A stretch of DNA of 64,000 nucleotides from Bradyrhizobium yuanmingense (GCF_029167105.1 NZ_JARFML010000021.1:82528-146527); one strand, 5' to 3'. Numbered from the stretch's first letter, positions 11,110-20,362 are shown. Numbers and translations: made by a program. The notes: a model not told the origin generated them from the letters alone.

Positions 11110-11143
11110 GCGGGCGGAAAGTCGCGCGCGACCATCTCCTCTT

Positions 11144-11240
11144 GTCATTCCGGGATGGCCCGAAGGGCCAGGCCCGGAATCCATAACCACAGCTGGTGGA
11201 TATGGATTCCGGGCTCGCGCTTCGCGCGCCCCGGAATGAC
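11144..11240. repeat. Dispersed palindromic repeat, GTCATTCCGG family
   Basis: GTCATTCCGG at 11144 and CCGGAATGAC ending at 11240 are inverted ends. Between them are GGCCCGAAGGGCC, inverted GGAATCCATA/TATGGATTCC arms and GCGCGC cores. The element lies between the convergent glnD and ogt genes and may terminate both transcripts. Confidence 0.75.
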
Positions 11241-11265
11241 GAGTGGAGAGGTTGGCGCGCCTCCT

Positions 11266-11796
11266 TCATACCTCCACACCCTCGTGCCGCAGCAGCCATC
11301 TCTTCCGCTCGAGGCCACCACCATACTTCACCAGCGAACCGTCCGCTCCGATCAGGCGATGGCACGGGAGCACCACACTGATCGGATTTGAGCCGTTGGC
11401 ATGGCCGACGGCGCGAATCGCCCTGGGCATGTCGATCTTCGCGGCGAGCGCGCCGTAGCTCATCGTGGTGCCGGCGGGGATCTGCGCGAGCGCGGTCCAG
11501 ACCTTTTGCTGGAACGGCGTGCCGGCGATACGCCATGCGATGCTTTGGAGCTGACCGAGATCACCATCGAAATAGCGCGACAGCGCAGTCCGCATGTCCG
11601 ACGGCGCAGGCCGATCACGCAGATCCACCGCGCCATAGTGCAGGCGCAGCAGCTCGCGCATGCGGTGCTCATAGTCTTCCCAGTCGAGCGCGCGCAGCTT
11701 GCCCTCGGCATCGGTGACGAGCAGCGCAATCCCGATCGGCGTCGCCAGGCGGTCGAGACCGAAGCGTTCAGGCACCTTGGTTGATCGAGCGGACAT
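11266..11796 (-). CDS. ogt: Methylated-DNA--[protein]-cysteine S-methyltransferase
   Basis: Suicide DNA repair protein of 176 residues that moves the alkyl group from O6-alkylguanine to its own cysteine. The acceptor is Cys145 in VVLPCHRLIG. The helix-turn-helix arginine finger region TMSYGALAA...RAVGHANGSNPIS precedes it. The C-terminal GGLERKRWLLRHEG completes the fold. There is no Ada-type N-terminal regulatory domain, so this is the Ogt class. It is divergent from the DUF1304 gene, whose TTG start is 92 nt away. Confidence 0.93.
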   Translation of the reverse strand: MSARSTKVPERFGLDRLATPIGIALLVTDAEGKLRALDWEDYEHRMRELLRLHYGAVDLRDRPAPSDMRTALSRYFDGDLGQLQSIAWRIAGTPFQQKVWTALAQIPAGTTMSYGALAAKIDMPRAIRAVGHANGSNPISVVLPCHRLIGADGSLVKYGGGLERKRWLLRHEGVEV

Positions 11797-11888
11797 TGCG
11801 GCACCAGCAATCGAAACACATCGATCGCACTTGCCACGGCGGCCGTGCTAACGTCCACCCGAAAGCTGATGCTTTGGGGGAGCTCACC

Positions 11889-12251
11889 TTGAGTCTGATC
11901 GCCAATCTTTTGGTGGCGCTGGTCGCCGCATTGCATGGCTTCTTCTTGATTCTGGAGATGTTTCTCTGGGACAAGCCACTGGGCCTGAAGGTGTTTCGCA
12001 ACACGCCGGAGAAGGCCGAGATCACCAGGGTGCTGGCCGCCAATCAGGGACTCTATAACGGCTTCCTCGCTGCCGGCCTGGTCTGGGGCCTGTTCCACGG
12101 CAACCCGGCCTTCGCGTTCCAGATCAAGCTGTTCTTCCTGCTCTGCGTGATCGTGGCCGGCGCCTATGGCGCGGCGACCGTCAGCACGCGGATCCTGATC
12201 GTGCAGGCGCTGCCGGCAGCAATCGCGCTGATTGCGATGTTTCTCGCCTGA
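11889..12251 (+). CDS. DUF1304 small membrane protein
   Basis: Protein of 120 residues with four hydrophobic segments, matching the DUF1304 family of small integral membrane proteins. Family-like features are the HGFFLILEMFLWDKP segment in helix one and the FRNTPEKAEITRVLAANQGLYNG loop region. I place the start at a TTG (11889) because GGGGGAG lies about nine bases upstream and the resulting length fits the family. An upstream extension would add non-conserved basic residues. Its function is unknown. Confidence 0.82.
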   Translation: MSLIANLLVALVAALHGFFLILEMFLWDKPLGLKVFRNTPEKAEITRVLAANQGLYNGFLAAGLVWGLFHGNPAFAFQIKLFFLLCVIVAGAYGAATVSTRILIVQALPAAIALIAMFLA

Positions 12252-12385
12252 GACGCTCCGGCGCGGCCCCGCGATCCTTGCACTGCGGCGAAGCTTCCTC
12301 CACAATCTTCGGCAGCGATGGCAACCGTTGCAATCAACGGGGAAAGACCATCGGCCTAAAATTCCGTCAGGAGGAACGAACCAAA

Positions 12386-13612
12386 ATGAACAATCGAAGA
12401 GCCTTCCTAGCTGCCACGGCGGCGTTCGCCGTCGCAGTCTCGACCAGCCAGGCCCTGGCCCAGAAGAAATACGACACCGGCGCAACCGACACCGAGATCA
12501 AGATCGGCCAGACCGTGCCGTTCTCCGGCGCCTACTCCGTCTACGCAAATATCGGCAAGACCCAGGCCGCGTACTTCAAGATGATCAACGATCAGGGCGG
12601 CATCAACGGCCGCAAGATCAACCTGATCCAGTATGACGACGCCTATTCGCCGCCGAAGACCGTGGAGCAGGTGCGCAAGCTCGTCGAAGGCGACGAAGTG
12701 CTGTTCACCTTCCAGCTGATCGGCACAGCCGCGAACGCCGCCGTGCAGAAATACCTCAACGGCAAGAAGGTCCCTCAGCTGCTGGCCTCGACCGGCGCCG
12801 CGCGCTTCAACGATCCGCAGAACTATCCCTGGACCATCGCCTACAATCCCAATTACGTGTCCGAGGGGCGGATCTACGCAAAATACATTCTCGCCAATCA
12901 TCCCAACGCCAAGATCGGCGTGCTCTACCAGAACGACGACATGGGCCGCGACTATCTCGCCGGTCTGAAGAGCGGTCTCGGCAACAAGGCCGCCAGCATG
13001 ATCGTCGGCGAGGTCTCCTACGAGGTGACCGACCCCACCGTCGACTCGCAGGTGGTGAAGCTGAAGTCGATGGGCGTCGACCTGTTCTATAACGCCTCGA
13101 CGCCGAAGTTCGCTGCACAGGCGATCAAGAAGCTGGCCGACCTCGGCTGGACGCCGGTGCACATCCTCGACATCAATGCGAGCCCGATTTCGGCGACGCT
13201 GAAGCCGGCAGGCCTCGACATTTCCAAGGGCATCATCTCGACCAATTACGGCAAGGAGCCGAGCGACCCGCAGTGGAAGGACGATCCCGGCGTGAAGGCT
13301 TTCTTCGCTTTCATGGACAAGTATTTCCCGGAAGGTGACAAGCTCAACACCATCAACACCTACGCCTATTCGGTTGCCGAGCTCTTGGTGCAGGTCTTGA
13401 AGCAATGCGGCGACGATCTGACGCGTGAGAACATCATGAAGCAGGCCGCCAATATCAAGGGTTACACGCCGAGCCTGGCGCTGCCGGGCATCAAGATCAA
13501 CACTGGCCCGAACGACTACCGCGTCAACAAGCAGATGCAGATGATGAAGTTCAACGGCGAACGCTGGGAGCTGTTCGGACCGATCATCGAGGACACCGGC
13601 CCGTCGGGCTAG
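12386..13612 (+). CDS. Branched-chain-amino-acid-type ABC substrate-binding protein (orphan)
   Basis: Periplasmic type I binding protein of 408 residues (LivK/Peripla_BP_6 class). A signal peptide (MNNRRAFLAATAAFAVAV...ALA) precedes the mature start near QKKYDTGATDTEIKIGQTVPFSGAYS. The ATG at 12386 has a strong AGGAGG at 12369-12374. Conserved family blocks include NDQGGINGRKINL and YAYSVAELL near the C-terminus. No permease or ATPase genes adjoin it, so it must share a transporter encoded elsewhere. The ligand is not known; many rhizobial members bind aromatic or aliphatic acids rather than amino acids. Confidence 0.9.
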   Translation: MNNRRAFLAATAAFAVAVSTSQALAQKKYDTGATDTEIKIGQTVPFSGAYSVYANIGKTQAAYFKMINDQGGINGRKINLIQYDDAYSPPKTVEQVRKLVEGDEVLFTFQLIGTAANAAVQKYLNGKKVPQLLASTGAARFNDPQNYPWTIAYNPNYVSEGRIYAKYILANHPNAKIGVLYQNDDMGRDYLAGLKSGLGNKAASMIVGEVSYEVTDPTVDSQVVKLKSMGVDLFYNASTPKFAAQAIKKLADLGWTPVHILDINASPISATLKPAGLDISKGIISTNYGKEPSDPQWKDDPGVKAFFAFMDKYFPEGDKLNTINTYAYSVAELLVQVLKQCGDDLTRENIMKQAANIKGYTPSLALPGIKINTGPNDYRVNKQMQMMKFNGERWELFGPIIEDTGPSG

Positions 13613-13618
13613 ATCTGT

Positions 13619-13674
13619 GTAGGGTGGGTTAGCCCGTGGACGCGCGAAGCGCGGTCCGCTGCGCTAACCCACCC
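13619..13674. repeat. GTAGGGTGGGTTAGC palindromic repeat
   Basis: GTAGGGTGGGTTAGC at 13619 faces GCTAACCCACCC ending at 13674, with an inner GGACGCGCGAAGCGCGGTCC stem. It separates the convergent binding-protein and DUF1330 genes. A longer copy of the same family is at 23271-23387. Confidence 0.75.
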
Positions 13675-13680
13675 AACGAT

Positions 13681-14106
13681 CTAGGTCGGTATCTCCCCAA
13701 AGTTCTTCCCGACCGGCAGCACGGCGTGCCGGATCAGCCGCGAATCCTCCACCGCGGCCTGGCGGTGCTTCACCGCCTCGCGATAGACGGGGTCGCGGAT
13801 CATCTCGACGAAGGCGGCGACGCTCGGATATTCGGCGATGAAGCAATGGTCCCAGCGTTCCTCCTGCGGGCCGATCAGCATCAGCTCGAATTTGCCCTGC
13901 CAGACGATGCGGCCGCCGAGCCGTTCGAACACCGAGCCGCTTTCGCGGCCATAGGCCGCATAGGCTTCCGCGCCGCTGGCCTTGCGACCGTCAGGATAGG
14001 CCGCCTCCTTGCGCAGGCGGACCAGGTTGAGCATGTGGATCGGGCCGGGGCGATCGTTCTCCCGGAATTGCGCGAAGATCTCCTTGGTCGGATCGATATG
14101 GCCCAT
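13681..14106 (-). CDS. DUF1330 domain protein
   Basis: Soluble protein of 141 residues of the dimeric alpha/beta-barrel type. The core has HMLNLVRLR near residue 25, YAAYGRESGSVFERLGGRIVW in the middle and EYPSVAAFVEMIRDPVYREAV towards the end. These are characteristic of DUF1330 proteins, which are small and of unknown function. It ends against a palindromic repeat and faces the orphan binding-protein gene tail to tail. No catalytic residue can be named. Confidence 0.82.
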   Translation of the reverse strand: MGHIDPTKEIFAQFRENDRPGPIHMLNLVRLRKEAAYPDGRKASGAEAYAAYGRESGSVFERLGGRIVWQGKFELMLIGPQEERWDHCFIAEYPSVAAFVEMIRDPVYREAVKHRQAAVEDSRLIRHAVLPVGKNFGEIPT

Positions 14107-14276
14107 GGCGCTCCCTCTTCTTATTGGTGCCGGCGATCCTAGCCTTGCCGCCCCGGAAGCGGAACTGCGGTCCGCGAATGCCGCATCTCCTAATCGCGCG
14201 TTAACGCCGGGGTAACCCGGCCTTAAACAGCGACCGCTAGCGTCTCGGCGGGGCGGGCTGACCGGGCGTATTGCGT

Positions 14277-16487
14277 ATGGCGTGGGGAAAGAAAAAGGGT
14301 GCGCGGAAGGAGCCGCTGTTCGGCTTGCCCGCGGCGCTTGCCGATCTGCGCCTCACCCCGGCGGACCGCGTTCCCGGCGGCGACGACAAGCCGAAGAAAT
14401 CTGCCAAAGCATCCGCCAAGCGCAAGAGCGAGGAGGCCGGCGACGAGCCGCCGCGCGAGCGCAAAGCGCCAGCCAGCCGTAGCGGCGCCAAGCGCCGCGC
14501 GAAGTCGCGTGGCGGGTTCGGTCTCGGCCGCCTGGTCTATTGGGGCGCGGTGCTGAGCCTGTGGGGCGTCATCGCCGTGATCGGCGTCGTGGTCTATGTC
14601 GGCGCGCATCTGCCGCCGATCCAGTCGCTGGAAATCCCCAAGCGCCCGCCGACGATCCAGATCGTCGGCATCGACGGCAGCATTCTGGCGCAGCGCGGCG
14701 AGATGGCCGGCGCCAATGTCGCGCTGAAGGATTTGCCGCCTTACCTGCCGAAGGCATTCATCGCCATCGAGGACCGCCGCTTCTATTCGCATTACGGCAT
14801 CGACCCGGTCGGCATCCTGCGCGCCCTCGTCACCAACGTGCTCCATCGCGGCGTCTCGCAGGGCGGCTCGACCTTGACGCAGCAGCTCGCGAAAAACCTG
14901 TTCCTGACCCAGGAGCGCACCATCCGGCGCAAGCTGCAGGAGGTGGAGCTCGCGATCTGGCTGGAGCGCAAGCATTCCAAGGACGAGATCCTGGAGCTTT
15001 ACCTCAACCGCGTCTATTTCGGCTCCGGCGCCTACGGCGTCGAGGCGGCGGCGCAGAAATATTTCGGCAAGTCGGCGAAGAACGTGACGGTCGCGGAAGC
15101 CGCGATGCTGGCCGGCCTCGTCAAGTCGCCGTCCCGCCTTGCCCCGAACCGCAACCCCGAAGGCGCCGAAGCGCGGGCGCAGATCGTGCTCGCGGCGATG
15201 GCGGATGCGAAGTTCATCACCGACGCGCAGGCTAAGGCCTCGATCGGCCATCCCTCCTACAACGTGAAGCCGGCCGGCGCCGGCACGGTCAATTACGTCG
15301 CCGACTGGATCGGCGAGGTGCTGGACGATCTGGTCGGCCAGATCGACGAGAGCATCAAGGTCGAGACCACGATCGATCCGAAGCTGCAGAGCGTTGCGGA
15401 AGCTGCCATCATCGACGAGCTCGCGGCCAAGAGCGTGAAGTTCAACGTCAGCCAGGGCGCGCTGGTCGCCATGACGCCCGACGGCGCCGTGCGCGCCATG
15501 GTCGGCGGGCGGAACTATTCCGACAGCCAATACAACCGCGCGGTCACCGCCAGGCGCCAGCCGGGCTCCTCGTTCAAGCCGTTCGTGTACCTGACCGCGC
15601 TCGAGCAGGGCCTGACGCCCGACACCATGCGCCAGGACGCGCCGATCGAGGTCAAGGGCTGGAGGCCTGAGAACTACACCCATGAATATTTCGGCGCGGT
15701 GACGCTGACGCAGGCGCTGGCGATGTCGCTCAACACTGTCGCCATCCGTCTCGGCCTCGAGGTCGGGCCGAAGAACGTGGTGCGCACCGCGCACCGCCTC
15801 GGCATCTCGTCCAAGCTCGAACCCAACGCCTCGATCGCGCTCGGCACCTCCGAAGTCTCCATGGTCGAGCTGGTCGGCGCCTACGCGCCGTTCGCCAATG
15901 GCGGCCTCGCCGTGGCGCCGCATGTGGTCACGCGGATCAGGACGGTCGGCGGCAAGCTGCTCTACATGCGTCAACCCGAGGAGCGCAATCAGGTCGTCGA
16001 CCCCCGCCATGTCGGCATGATGAACGCGATGATGCGGGAGACGCTTGTTTCGGGCACCGCCAAGAAGGCGGAGATCCCGGGCTGGCCGGCGGCGGGCAAG
16101 ACCGGCACCAGCCAGGATTATCGCGACGCCTGGTTCATCGGCTACACCGCGAGCCTCGTCACCGGCGTCTGGCTCGGCAATGACGACAACTCGCCGACCA
16201 AGAAAGCGACCGGCGGCGGCCTGCCGGTCGAAGTCTGGTCGCGCTTCATGAAGTCCGCGCACGAGGGCGTGCCGGTCGCAGCGTTGCCGAGCTCACCGGG
16301 CGGCTGGGGCCTGTCGAACCTCGCGCAGGCGGCCTCGCAGGTGTCGCCGCCGACATCTGCCGCACCGGCACAACCGAACGCCGGCGGCTATCGCCCGCCG
16401 CCTCCGACGCGCGCCAATGTGCGGCCTGAGGCGGCAGCCGGGCTCGATGGCTGGCTGATGGACCGGCTGTTTGGCGGAAACCGGTAG
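14277..16487 (+). CDS. Class A penicillin-binding protein (PBP1A type)
   Basis: Bifunctional peptidoglycan glycosyltransferase/transpeptidase of 736 residues. A cytoplasmic tail rich in Lys/Arg (1-75) precedes one membrane anchor (about 80-112). The GT51 domain shows AIEDRRFYSHYGID with its catalytic Glu and GGSTLTQQLAKNLF. The transpeptidase has SSFK near residue 432 as the SxxK serine, SLN as SxN and AGKTGTSQDY as KTG. The C-terminus is a Pro-rich tail. I use the ATG at 14277; a TTG lies two codons upstream. A GC hairpin (AGGCC/GGCCT) follows the stop at about 16487-16504. Confidence 0.95.
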   Translation: MAWGKKKGARKEPLFGLPAALADLRLTPADRVPGGDDKPKKSAKASAKRKSEEAGDEPPRERKAPASRSGAKRRAKSRGGFGLGRLVYWGAVLSLWGVIAVIGVVVYVGAHLPPIQSLEIPKRPPTIQIVGIDGSILAQRGEMAGANVALKDLPPYLPKAFIAIEDRRFYSHYGIDPVGILRALVTNVLHRGVSQGGSTLTQQLAKNLFLTQERTIRRKLQEVELAIWLERKHSKDEILELYLNRVYFGSGAYGVEAAAQKYFGKSAKNVTVAEAAMLAGLVKSPSRLAPNRNPEGAEARAQIVLAAMADAKFITDAQAKASIGHPSYNVKPAGAGTVNYVADWIGEVLDDLVGQIDESIKVETTIDPKLQSVAEAAIIDELAAKSVKFNVSQGALVAMTPDGAVRAMVGGRNYSDSQYNRAVTARRQPGSSFKPFVYLTALEQGLTPDTMRQDAPIEVKGWRPENYTHEYFGAVTLTQALAMSLNTVAIRLGLEVGPKNVVRTAHRLGISSKLEPNASIALGTSEVSMVELVGAYAPFANGGLAVAPHVVTRIRTVGGKLLYMRQPEERNQVVDPRHVGMMNAMMRETLVSGTAKKAEIPGWPAAGKTGTSQDYRDAWFIGYTASLVTGVWLGNDDNSPTKKATGGGLPVEVWSRFMKSAHEGVPVAALPSSPGGWGLSNLAQAASQVSPPTSAAPAQPNAGGYRPPPPTRANVRPEAAAGLDGWLMDRLFGGNR

Positions 16488-16670
16488 GCCTTGCGAAGGG
16501 CCTCCAAACAAAACTGCGAAAACAACCCCATGCACAGTAGGATGCGACGTCCGGCGAGACGCACGCTGGATCCTGCGAAGCGGTTGATGCGCCGGGATTA
16601 ATCAGGCAAGCGGCGCAATCGTCGCGAAGTGTGGCGAGAATGGAGCGGTGATGCCTGCCCACCCTCTCCT

Positions 16671-16769
16671 GTCATTCCCCGCGAAGGCGGGGAATCCAGT
16701 ACTCTGAGGCATCGAGATTCATAACGGCTGCTGCGGCGTACTGGATCGCCCGCCTTCGCGGGCGATGAC
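16671..16769. repeat. Dispersed palindromic repeat between convergent genes
   Basis: GTCATTCCCCGCGAAGGCGGGG at the left and CCCGCCTTCGCGGGCGATGAC at the right are inverted, with an inner CCAGTAC/GTACTGG pair. It lies in the 323-nt gap 16488-16810 between the PBP and peptidase genes. Apart from a short hairpin after the PBP stop, I see nothing else in that gap. Confidence 0.7.
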
Positions 16770-16810
16770 AGCGTTTGCTGGGCTGGCAGCGCGGCCTGAT
16801 CTGCGAGGAA

Positions 16811-17566
16811 CTAATCCTCGACCCCGTACCGGTGCAGATCGTTGCCGTAGGTGTCGAGCCACTTCTTGGCGCGCTCCATCGACGGGCAGATCTTGCCGCA
16901 GACGCGCCAGAAGCGCGGCGAGTGGTTCATCTCGACGAGATGAGCAACCTCGTGCGCGGCGAGGTAGTCGAGCACGAAGGGCGGGGCGAGGATCAGCCGC
17001 CAGGAAAACGACAGCGAGCCGGCCGAGGTGCAGGAGCCCCAGCGGCTGGACTGATCGCGAATCGAGAGGCGCTTGACCCTGACGCCGAGCTCGGCGGCGT
17101 AGACCTCCGCCGAGCGCTGCAGGTCGCGGCGCGCCTCGCGCTTGAGAAAGTCGCTGACGCGCCGATCGACATGCTCGAGGCCGCCAGCGACGCAGAGAAT
17201 GCGCTCACCGCTGTCACGCACCTCGGTCCACACCGTGCCGCGGGTACCGGCGCGATGAACGATGCGATGCGGCGTGCCACGCAGCGGTATCACTGTGCCC
17301 GGCTGGAACGGTGCGGCCTTCGGCAAGCGGCCGAGGCGCGCGGCAATCCACGCACCGTGACGCTGTGCGAAGTCCTTTGCTTCGGCGAGCGTGCCGCGCG
17401 GCGGCATGGTGAGGATGGCTTCGCGGTCGCTCGGATGAATTCTGAGCGTGTAGCGGCGCGCGCGGCGGTGCCGGCGCAGCCGAATCGCAAAAAATTGCGA
17501 TCCATGGGTGATGACGAGGGTCTTCGGTTCGTGGGGCCGACGATAAAGGAGTGCGCGGGTGGCCAT
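16811..17566 (-). CDS. YgjP-like zinc metallopeptidase (DUF45/M48 clan)
   Basis: Protein of 251 residues with the zinc-binding HEVAHLVEMNHSPRFW motif (HExxH plus a downstream His) near residue 205 and the family hallmark SSRWGSCT about 35 residues before it. The N-terminal half is the basic beta-rich domain (RRHRRARRYTLRIHPSD). The group is annotated as M48-clan or DUF45 peptidases, but its substrates are unknown. I start at the ATG at 17566 (MATRALLYRR), since the upstream extension looks like intergenic sequence. It lies downstream of phaZ on the same strand, separated by a 301-nt gap with hairpins. Confidence 0.87.
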   Translation of the reverse strand: MATRALLYRRPHEPKTLVITHGSQFFAIRLRRHRRARRYTLRIHPSDREAILTMPPRGTLAEAKDFAQRHGAWIAARLGRLPKAAPFQPGTVIPLRGTPHRIVHRAGTRGTVWTEVRDSGERILCVAGGLEHVDRRVSDFLKREARRDLQRSAEVYAAELGVRVKRLSIRDQSSRWGSCTSAGSLSFSWRLILAPPFVLDYLAAHEVAHLVEMNHSPRFWRVCGKICPSMERAKKWLDTYGNDLHRYGVED

Positions 17567-17650
17567 GTCTGTCAGTCCGGGGGGCAGGAGAGCGCCCGGA
17601 TTCTGCCATAACCGCCGCCAGGGAAAGCGCTCGGCGCAAAAACAAATCAT

Positions 17651-17867
17651 TTGCCCAATATACAGCGGTCAGGCGTCCGGGAGACCCTATAGACTGGGGT
17701 TGGAACCGGGTTTTTTCGCCCCCGCTGGACGCATGCGACACCCCCAAGGGGTGAGGGGAGACTCACTCCTATAAAGCTACCTAAATACCGCGAATCTAGC
17801 GGGAACTTACCCCTGCCGGAGTCCCTGGCAGGGGCTGAAATTTCGGCGGGAAAGCCGAAATTCGCGC
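17651..17867. other. Hairpin-rich intergenic segment, possible structured RNA
   Basis: There is no open frame, but there are several perfect stems in a row. CACCCC/GGGGTG is at about 17738-17752, CCCCTGCC/GGCAGGGG at about 17811-17836 and ATTTCGGC/GCCGAAAT at about 17839-17860. A longer CGTCC/GGACG pairing spans 17679-17735. It does not match the dispersed palindrome families elsewhere in the window. The last two stems immediately follow the phaZ stop on its coding strand and may be its terminator; the rest is unexplained. I could not match it to tmRNA, SRP, RNase P or 6S RNA. Confidence 0.35.
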
Positions 17868-19202
17868 TTATTCAGCCGCAAGCGCCTGCAACGAAGCAGG
17901 ATTCGCCGCCGAAACCATGAAGTCGTGAATCCGCGGCACGATCTCCGACTTGAAACGCGATCCATTGAACACGCCGTAATGTCCGACGCCCTTCTGGACG
18001 TAATGAACGCGGCGATGATCGGGAATCGCGCTGCACAATGTGTGCGTCGCTTCGGTCTGACCGAGACCGGAGATGTCGTCGTTCTCGCCTTCGACCGTCA
18101 TCAACGCGACGCGCTTGACCTTGGAAGGATCGACGCGGGTTCCGCGATGGGTCATCTCGCCCTTCGGCAGCGCGTGCTTCACGAACACGGTGTCGACGGT
18201 CTGCAGGTAATACTCGGCCGACAGATCCATCACCGCGAGATATTCGTCGTAGAAATCGCGATGCTTGTCGACGAGGTCGCCGTCGCCCTTCACCAGATGG
18301 GCAAACAGCTGCTTGTGGGCATCCATGTGCCGGTCGAGATTCATGCTGATGAAGCCGTTGAGCTGCAAGAATCCTGGATAGACGTCGCGCATCATGCCCG
18401 GATGCGGGAACGGCACCTTGGTGATGACGTGGTTGCGGAACCAGTCGATGCCGCGCTCCTGGGCGAGGTTGTTCACCGCGGTCGGATTGCGCCGGGTGTC
18501 GATCGGGCCGCCCATCAGCGTCATCGAGGTCGGCACGAACGGATCGCGCCGCGCTTCCATGATCGAGACGGCTGCGACGACGGGCACGGAGGGCTGGCAC
18601 ACCGCCATCACATGGGTGTTGCCGCCGAGCACATGCAGCATCTCGATGACATAGTCGATGTAATCGTCGAGATCGAAGCGGCCTTCGCTCAAGGGCACCA
18701 TGCGGGCATCGGCCCAGTCGGTGATGTAGACCTCATGCGCCGGCAGGAAGGCTTCGACCGTGCCGCGCAGCAGCGTCGCATAATGGCCGGACATCGGCGC
18801 CACGATCAGCACGCGCGGCTGCGGGCTGCGCAGCGGACGGGCGAACTTGCGGTCGAAATAGAGCAGCTTGCAGAACGGCTTTTCCCAGACCGAGCGGATC
18901 TCGACGGGGACGCGGATGCCGTTGACCTCGGTGTCGTTGAGGCCCCATTCCGGCTTGCCGTAGCGGCGCGTGGTGCGCTCGAACAATTCGCAGGCCGCGG
19001 CAACCGACTTGCCGACCTCGGTTCGCGACCAGGGATTGAGGGGGTTCTGAAACAGCAGCTTGGTCGCGTCGGTGACCGCACGCGCCGGATTGAGAGAGGC
19101 GTGCGCCATCTCGTACATCCAGTACATCGGCGTCGTCAGGACCGGACTGCCTTCTGCCGCCAGGGGCGGTGCGCCGCCGAACTCACCAATAGGCATCGTC
19201 AT
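17868..19202 (-). CDS. phaZ: Intracellular poly(3-hydroxybutyrate) depolymerase
   Basis: Protein of 444 residues of the intracellular PHB depolymerase family, which mobilises the carbon store in granules. It lacks a signal peptide. The lipase-box-like motif is VCQPSVP with Cys202 in place of the usual serine, as in the cysteine-type PhaZ of Ralstonia. Other family blocks are PMSGHYATLLRGTVEAFLP, YITDWADARMVP and the C-terminal GVGHYGVFNGSRF with the probable catalytic His. The start at 19202 (MTM) has GAGGAA just upstream. A second PHB-type esterase of a different family is at 27442-28641. Confidence 0.94.
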   Translation of the reverse strand: MTMPIGEFGGAPPLAAEGSPVLTTPMYWMYEMAHASLNPARAVTDATKLLFQNPLNPWSRTEVGKSVAAACELFERTTRRYGKPEWGLNDTEVNGIRVPVEIRSVWEKPFCKLLYFDRKFARPLRSPQPRVLIVAPMSGHYATLLRGTVEAFLPAHEVYITDWADARMVPLSEGRFDLDDYIDYVIEMLHVLGGNTHVMAVCQPSVPVVAAVSIMEARRDPFVPTSMTLMGGPIDTRRNPTAVNNLAQERGIDWFRNHVITKVPFPHPGMMRDVYPGFLQLNGFISMNLDRHMDAHKQLFAHLVKGDGDLVDKHRDFYDEYLAVMDLSAEYYLQTVDTVFVKHALPKGEMTHRGTRVDPSKVKRVALMTVEGENDDISGLGQTEATHTLCSAIPDHRRVHYVQKGVGHYGVFNGSRFKSEIVPRIHDFMVSAANPASLQALAAE

Positions 19203-19317
19203 ATTCCTCTTCGCATCGCAGCATACTGCCGAATGCGTAATATTGCGTCAATGCATGGTTCCGTACATCTACGTGCCCGAAACCGCCAAATCAGCGTGAA
19301 TCCACGGGAAAGTGACT

Positions 19318-20136
19318 TTATTCGCCGCCGGAGAGCAGCGAGCCGTGCCGCTTTGCGCTGCGCAAAAGGGCAAGGAATGCCCCAAAAGATGCAGCCAAGA
19401 GACCTGCGTTGATCACCAACGCCTGCAGCATCAGATCGGTCCTGAAGGTCTTCTCGATCAGCAGCGCGCGCATGCCCTCGAAGGCATAGGTCGGCGGCAA
19501 CGCCCAGGCGACGTATTGCAGCCAGACCGGCAACACGCTGACGGGATAGTAGACGCAGGCAAGCGGCAGGATGGCGAACATCAAGGTCCAGACGATGCTC
19601 TCGGCGCCGAGGCCGTTACGCACCACGAGGCCCGAGACGAAGATGCCGACCGACCAGCTCGTGAAGATCAGATTGCAGAAGAAGGCGATCAGCGGCAGGC
19701 CGAGGGCATAGACGTTGAAGTGAAACAGGAACAGCGCGAGCAGGGTCATCGGAATGATGCCGATCGCAAGCCGGATCAGGCTCATGACCATCAGCGCCAG
19801 CAGAAACTCGATCGGCCTCAAGGGGCTCATCATGAGATTGCCGAGGTTGCGCGCCCACATCTCCTCCAGGAACGAGATGGAGAAGCCGAGCTGGCCGCGG
19901 AACAGGATGTCCCAGAGGATGACGGCGCCGATCAGCGTGCCGCCGGCGCGCGCGAAGAAATTGGCGTTCTCGGCGATGTAATACTGGAGAAAGCCCCAGG
20001 TGATGACCTGCAGCGCCGGCCAATAGAGCAGCTCGAGCAGCCGCGGCCAGGACGACAGCAGCAGATACCAATAGCGCAGGATCATCGCGCCGATGCGGTG
20101 GAGCGAGATGCCGCGGTGGAGGGAGAGGTCGGTCAT
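19318..20136 (-). CDS. ABC-2 type transporter permease
   Basis: Permease of 272 residues with about six membrane helices. It has the ABC-2 pattern: a cytoplasmic N-terminus (MTDLSLHRGISLHRIGAMILRYWY), then a conserved DILFRGQLGFSISFLEEMWARNLGNL segment and a C-terminal helix pair. Its partner ATPase lies upstream on the same strand, 226 nt away with a palindromic repeat in between. The pair should form a small exporter; the substrate is unknown. The ATG at 20136 is chosen over a start eight codons upstream. Confidence 0.9.
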   Translation of the reverse strand: MTDLSLHRGISLHRIGAMILRYWYLLLSSWPRLLELLYWPALQVITWGFLQYYIAENANFFARAGGTLIGAVILWDILFRGQLGFSISFLEEMWARNLGNLMMSPLRPIEFLLALMVMSLIRLAIGIIPMTLLALFLFHFNVYALGLPLIAFFCNLIFTSWSVGIFVSGLVVRNGLGAESIVWTLMFAILPLACVYYPVSVLPVWLQYVAWALPPTYAFEGMRALLIEKTFRTDLMLQALVINAGLLAASFGAFLALLRSAKRHGSLLSGGE

Positions 20137-20165
20137 GGCGCGCTCCCTTGGCCCACACAACGTCT

Positions 20166-20336
20166 CGTCATTCCGGGGCGCGCGGAGCGCGAGCTAAGAT
20201 GCGCAATTGCGCATCTGAGAATCCATAACCACAGGCCTACGTTGCGGGACGAGACGGGTAACTCCGAGTCTTCGCCAAATACAATCCTGTGGTTATGGAT
20301 CCCGGGCTCGCGACGATGTCGCGCCCCGGGATGACA
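20166..20336. repeat. Composite palindromic element with ATAACCACAG arms
   Basis: Outer ends CGTCATTCCGGGGCG and GCCCCGGGATGACA face each other. Inner arms ATCCATAACCACAGG and CCTGTGGTTATGGAT are perfect inverted copies. The central loop contains AACTCCGAGTCTTCGCCAAA. An ATGCGCAATTGCGCAT palindrome is inserted in the left arm. The element lies between the ATPase and permease genes of the exporter. Homologous copies are at 23931-24095 and, with the loop inverted, at 30362-30497. Confidence 0.8.
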
Positions 20337-20362
20337 GGCTCCATCCGGGCTACATTTGCAGC

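Noticed and set aside
14223..16262. 679-codon minus-strand frame antisense to the PBP gene
   Set aside because: Composition bias only; the PBP has all catalytic motifs.
17651..17867. tmRNA, SRP RNA, 6S RNA or RNase P RNA in the phaZ gap
   Set aside because: None of the diagnostic sequences (tag frame, GGAAGGAAGCA-type loop, GAGGAAAGTCC) occurs on either strand.
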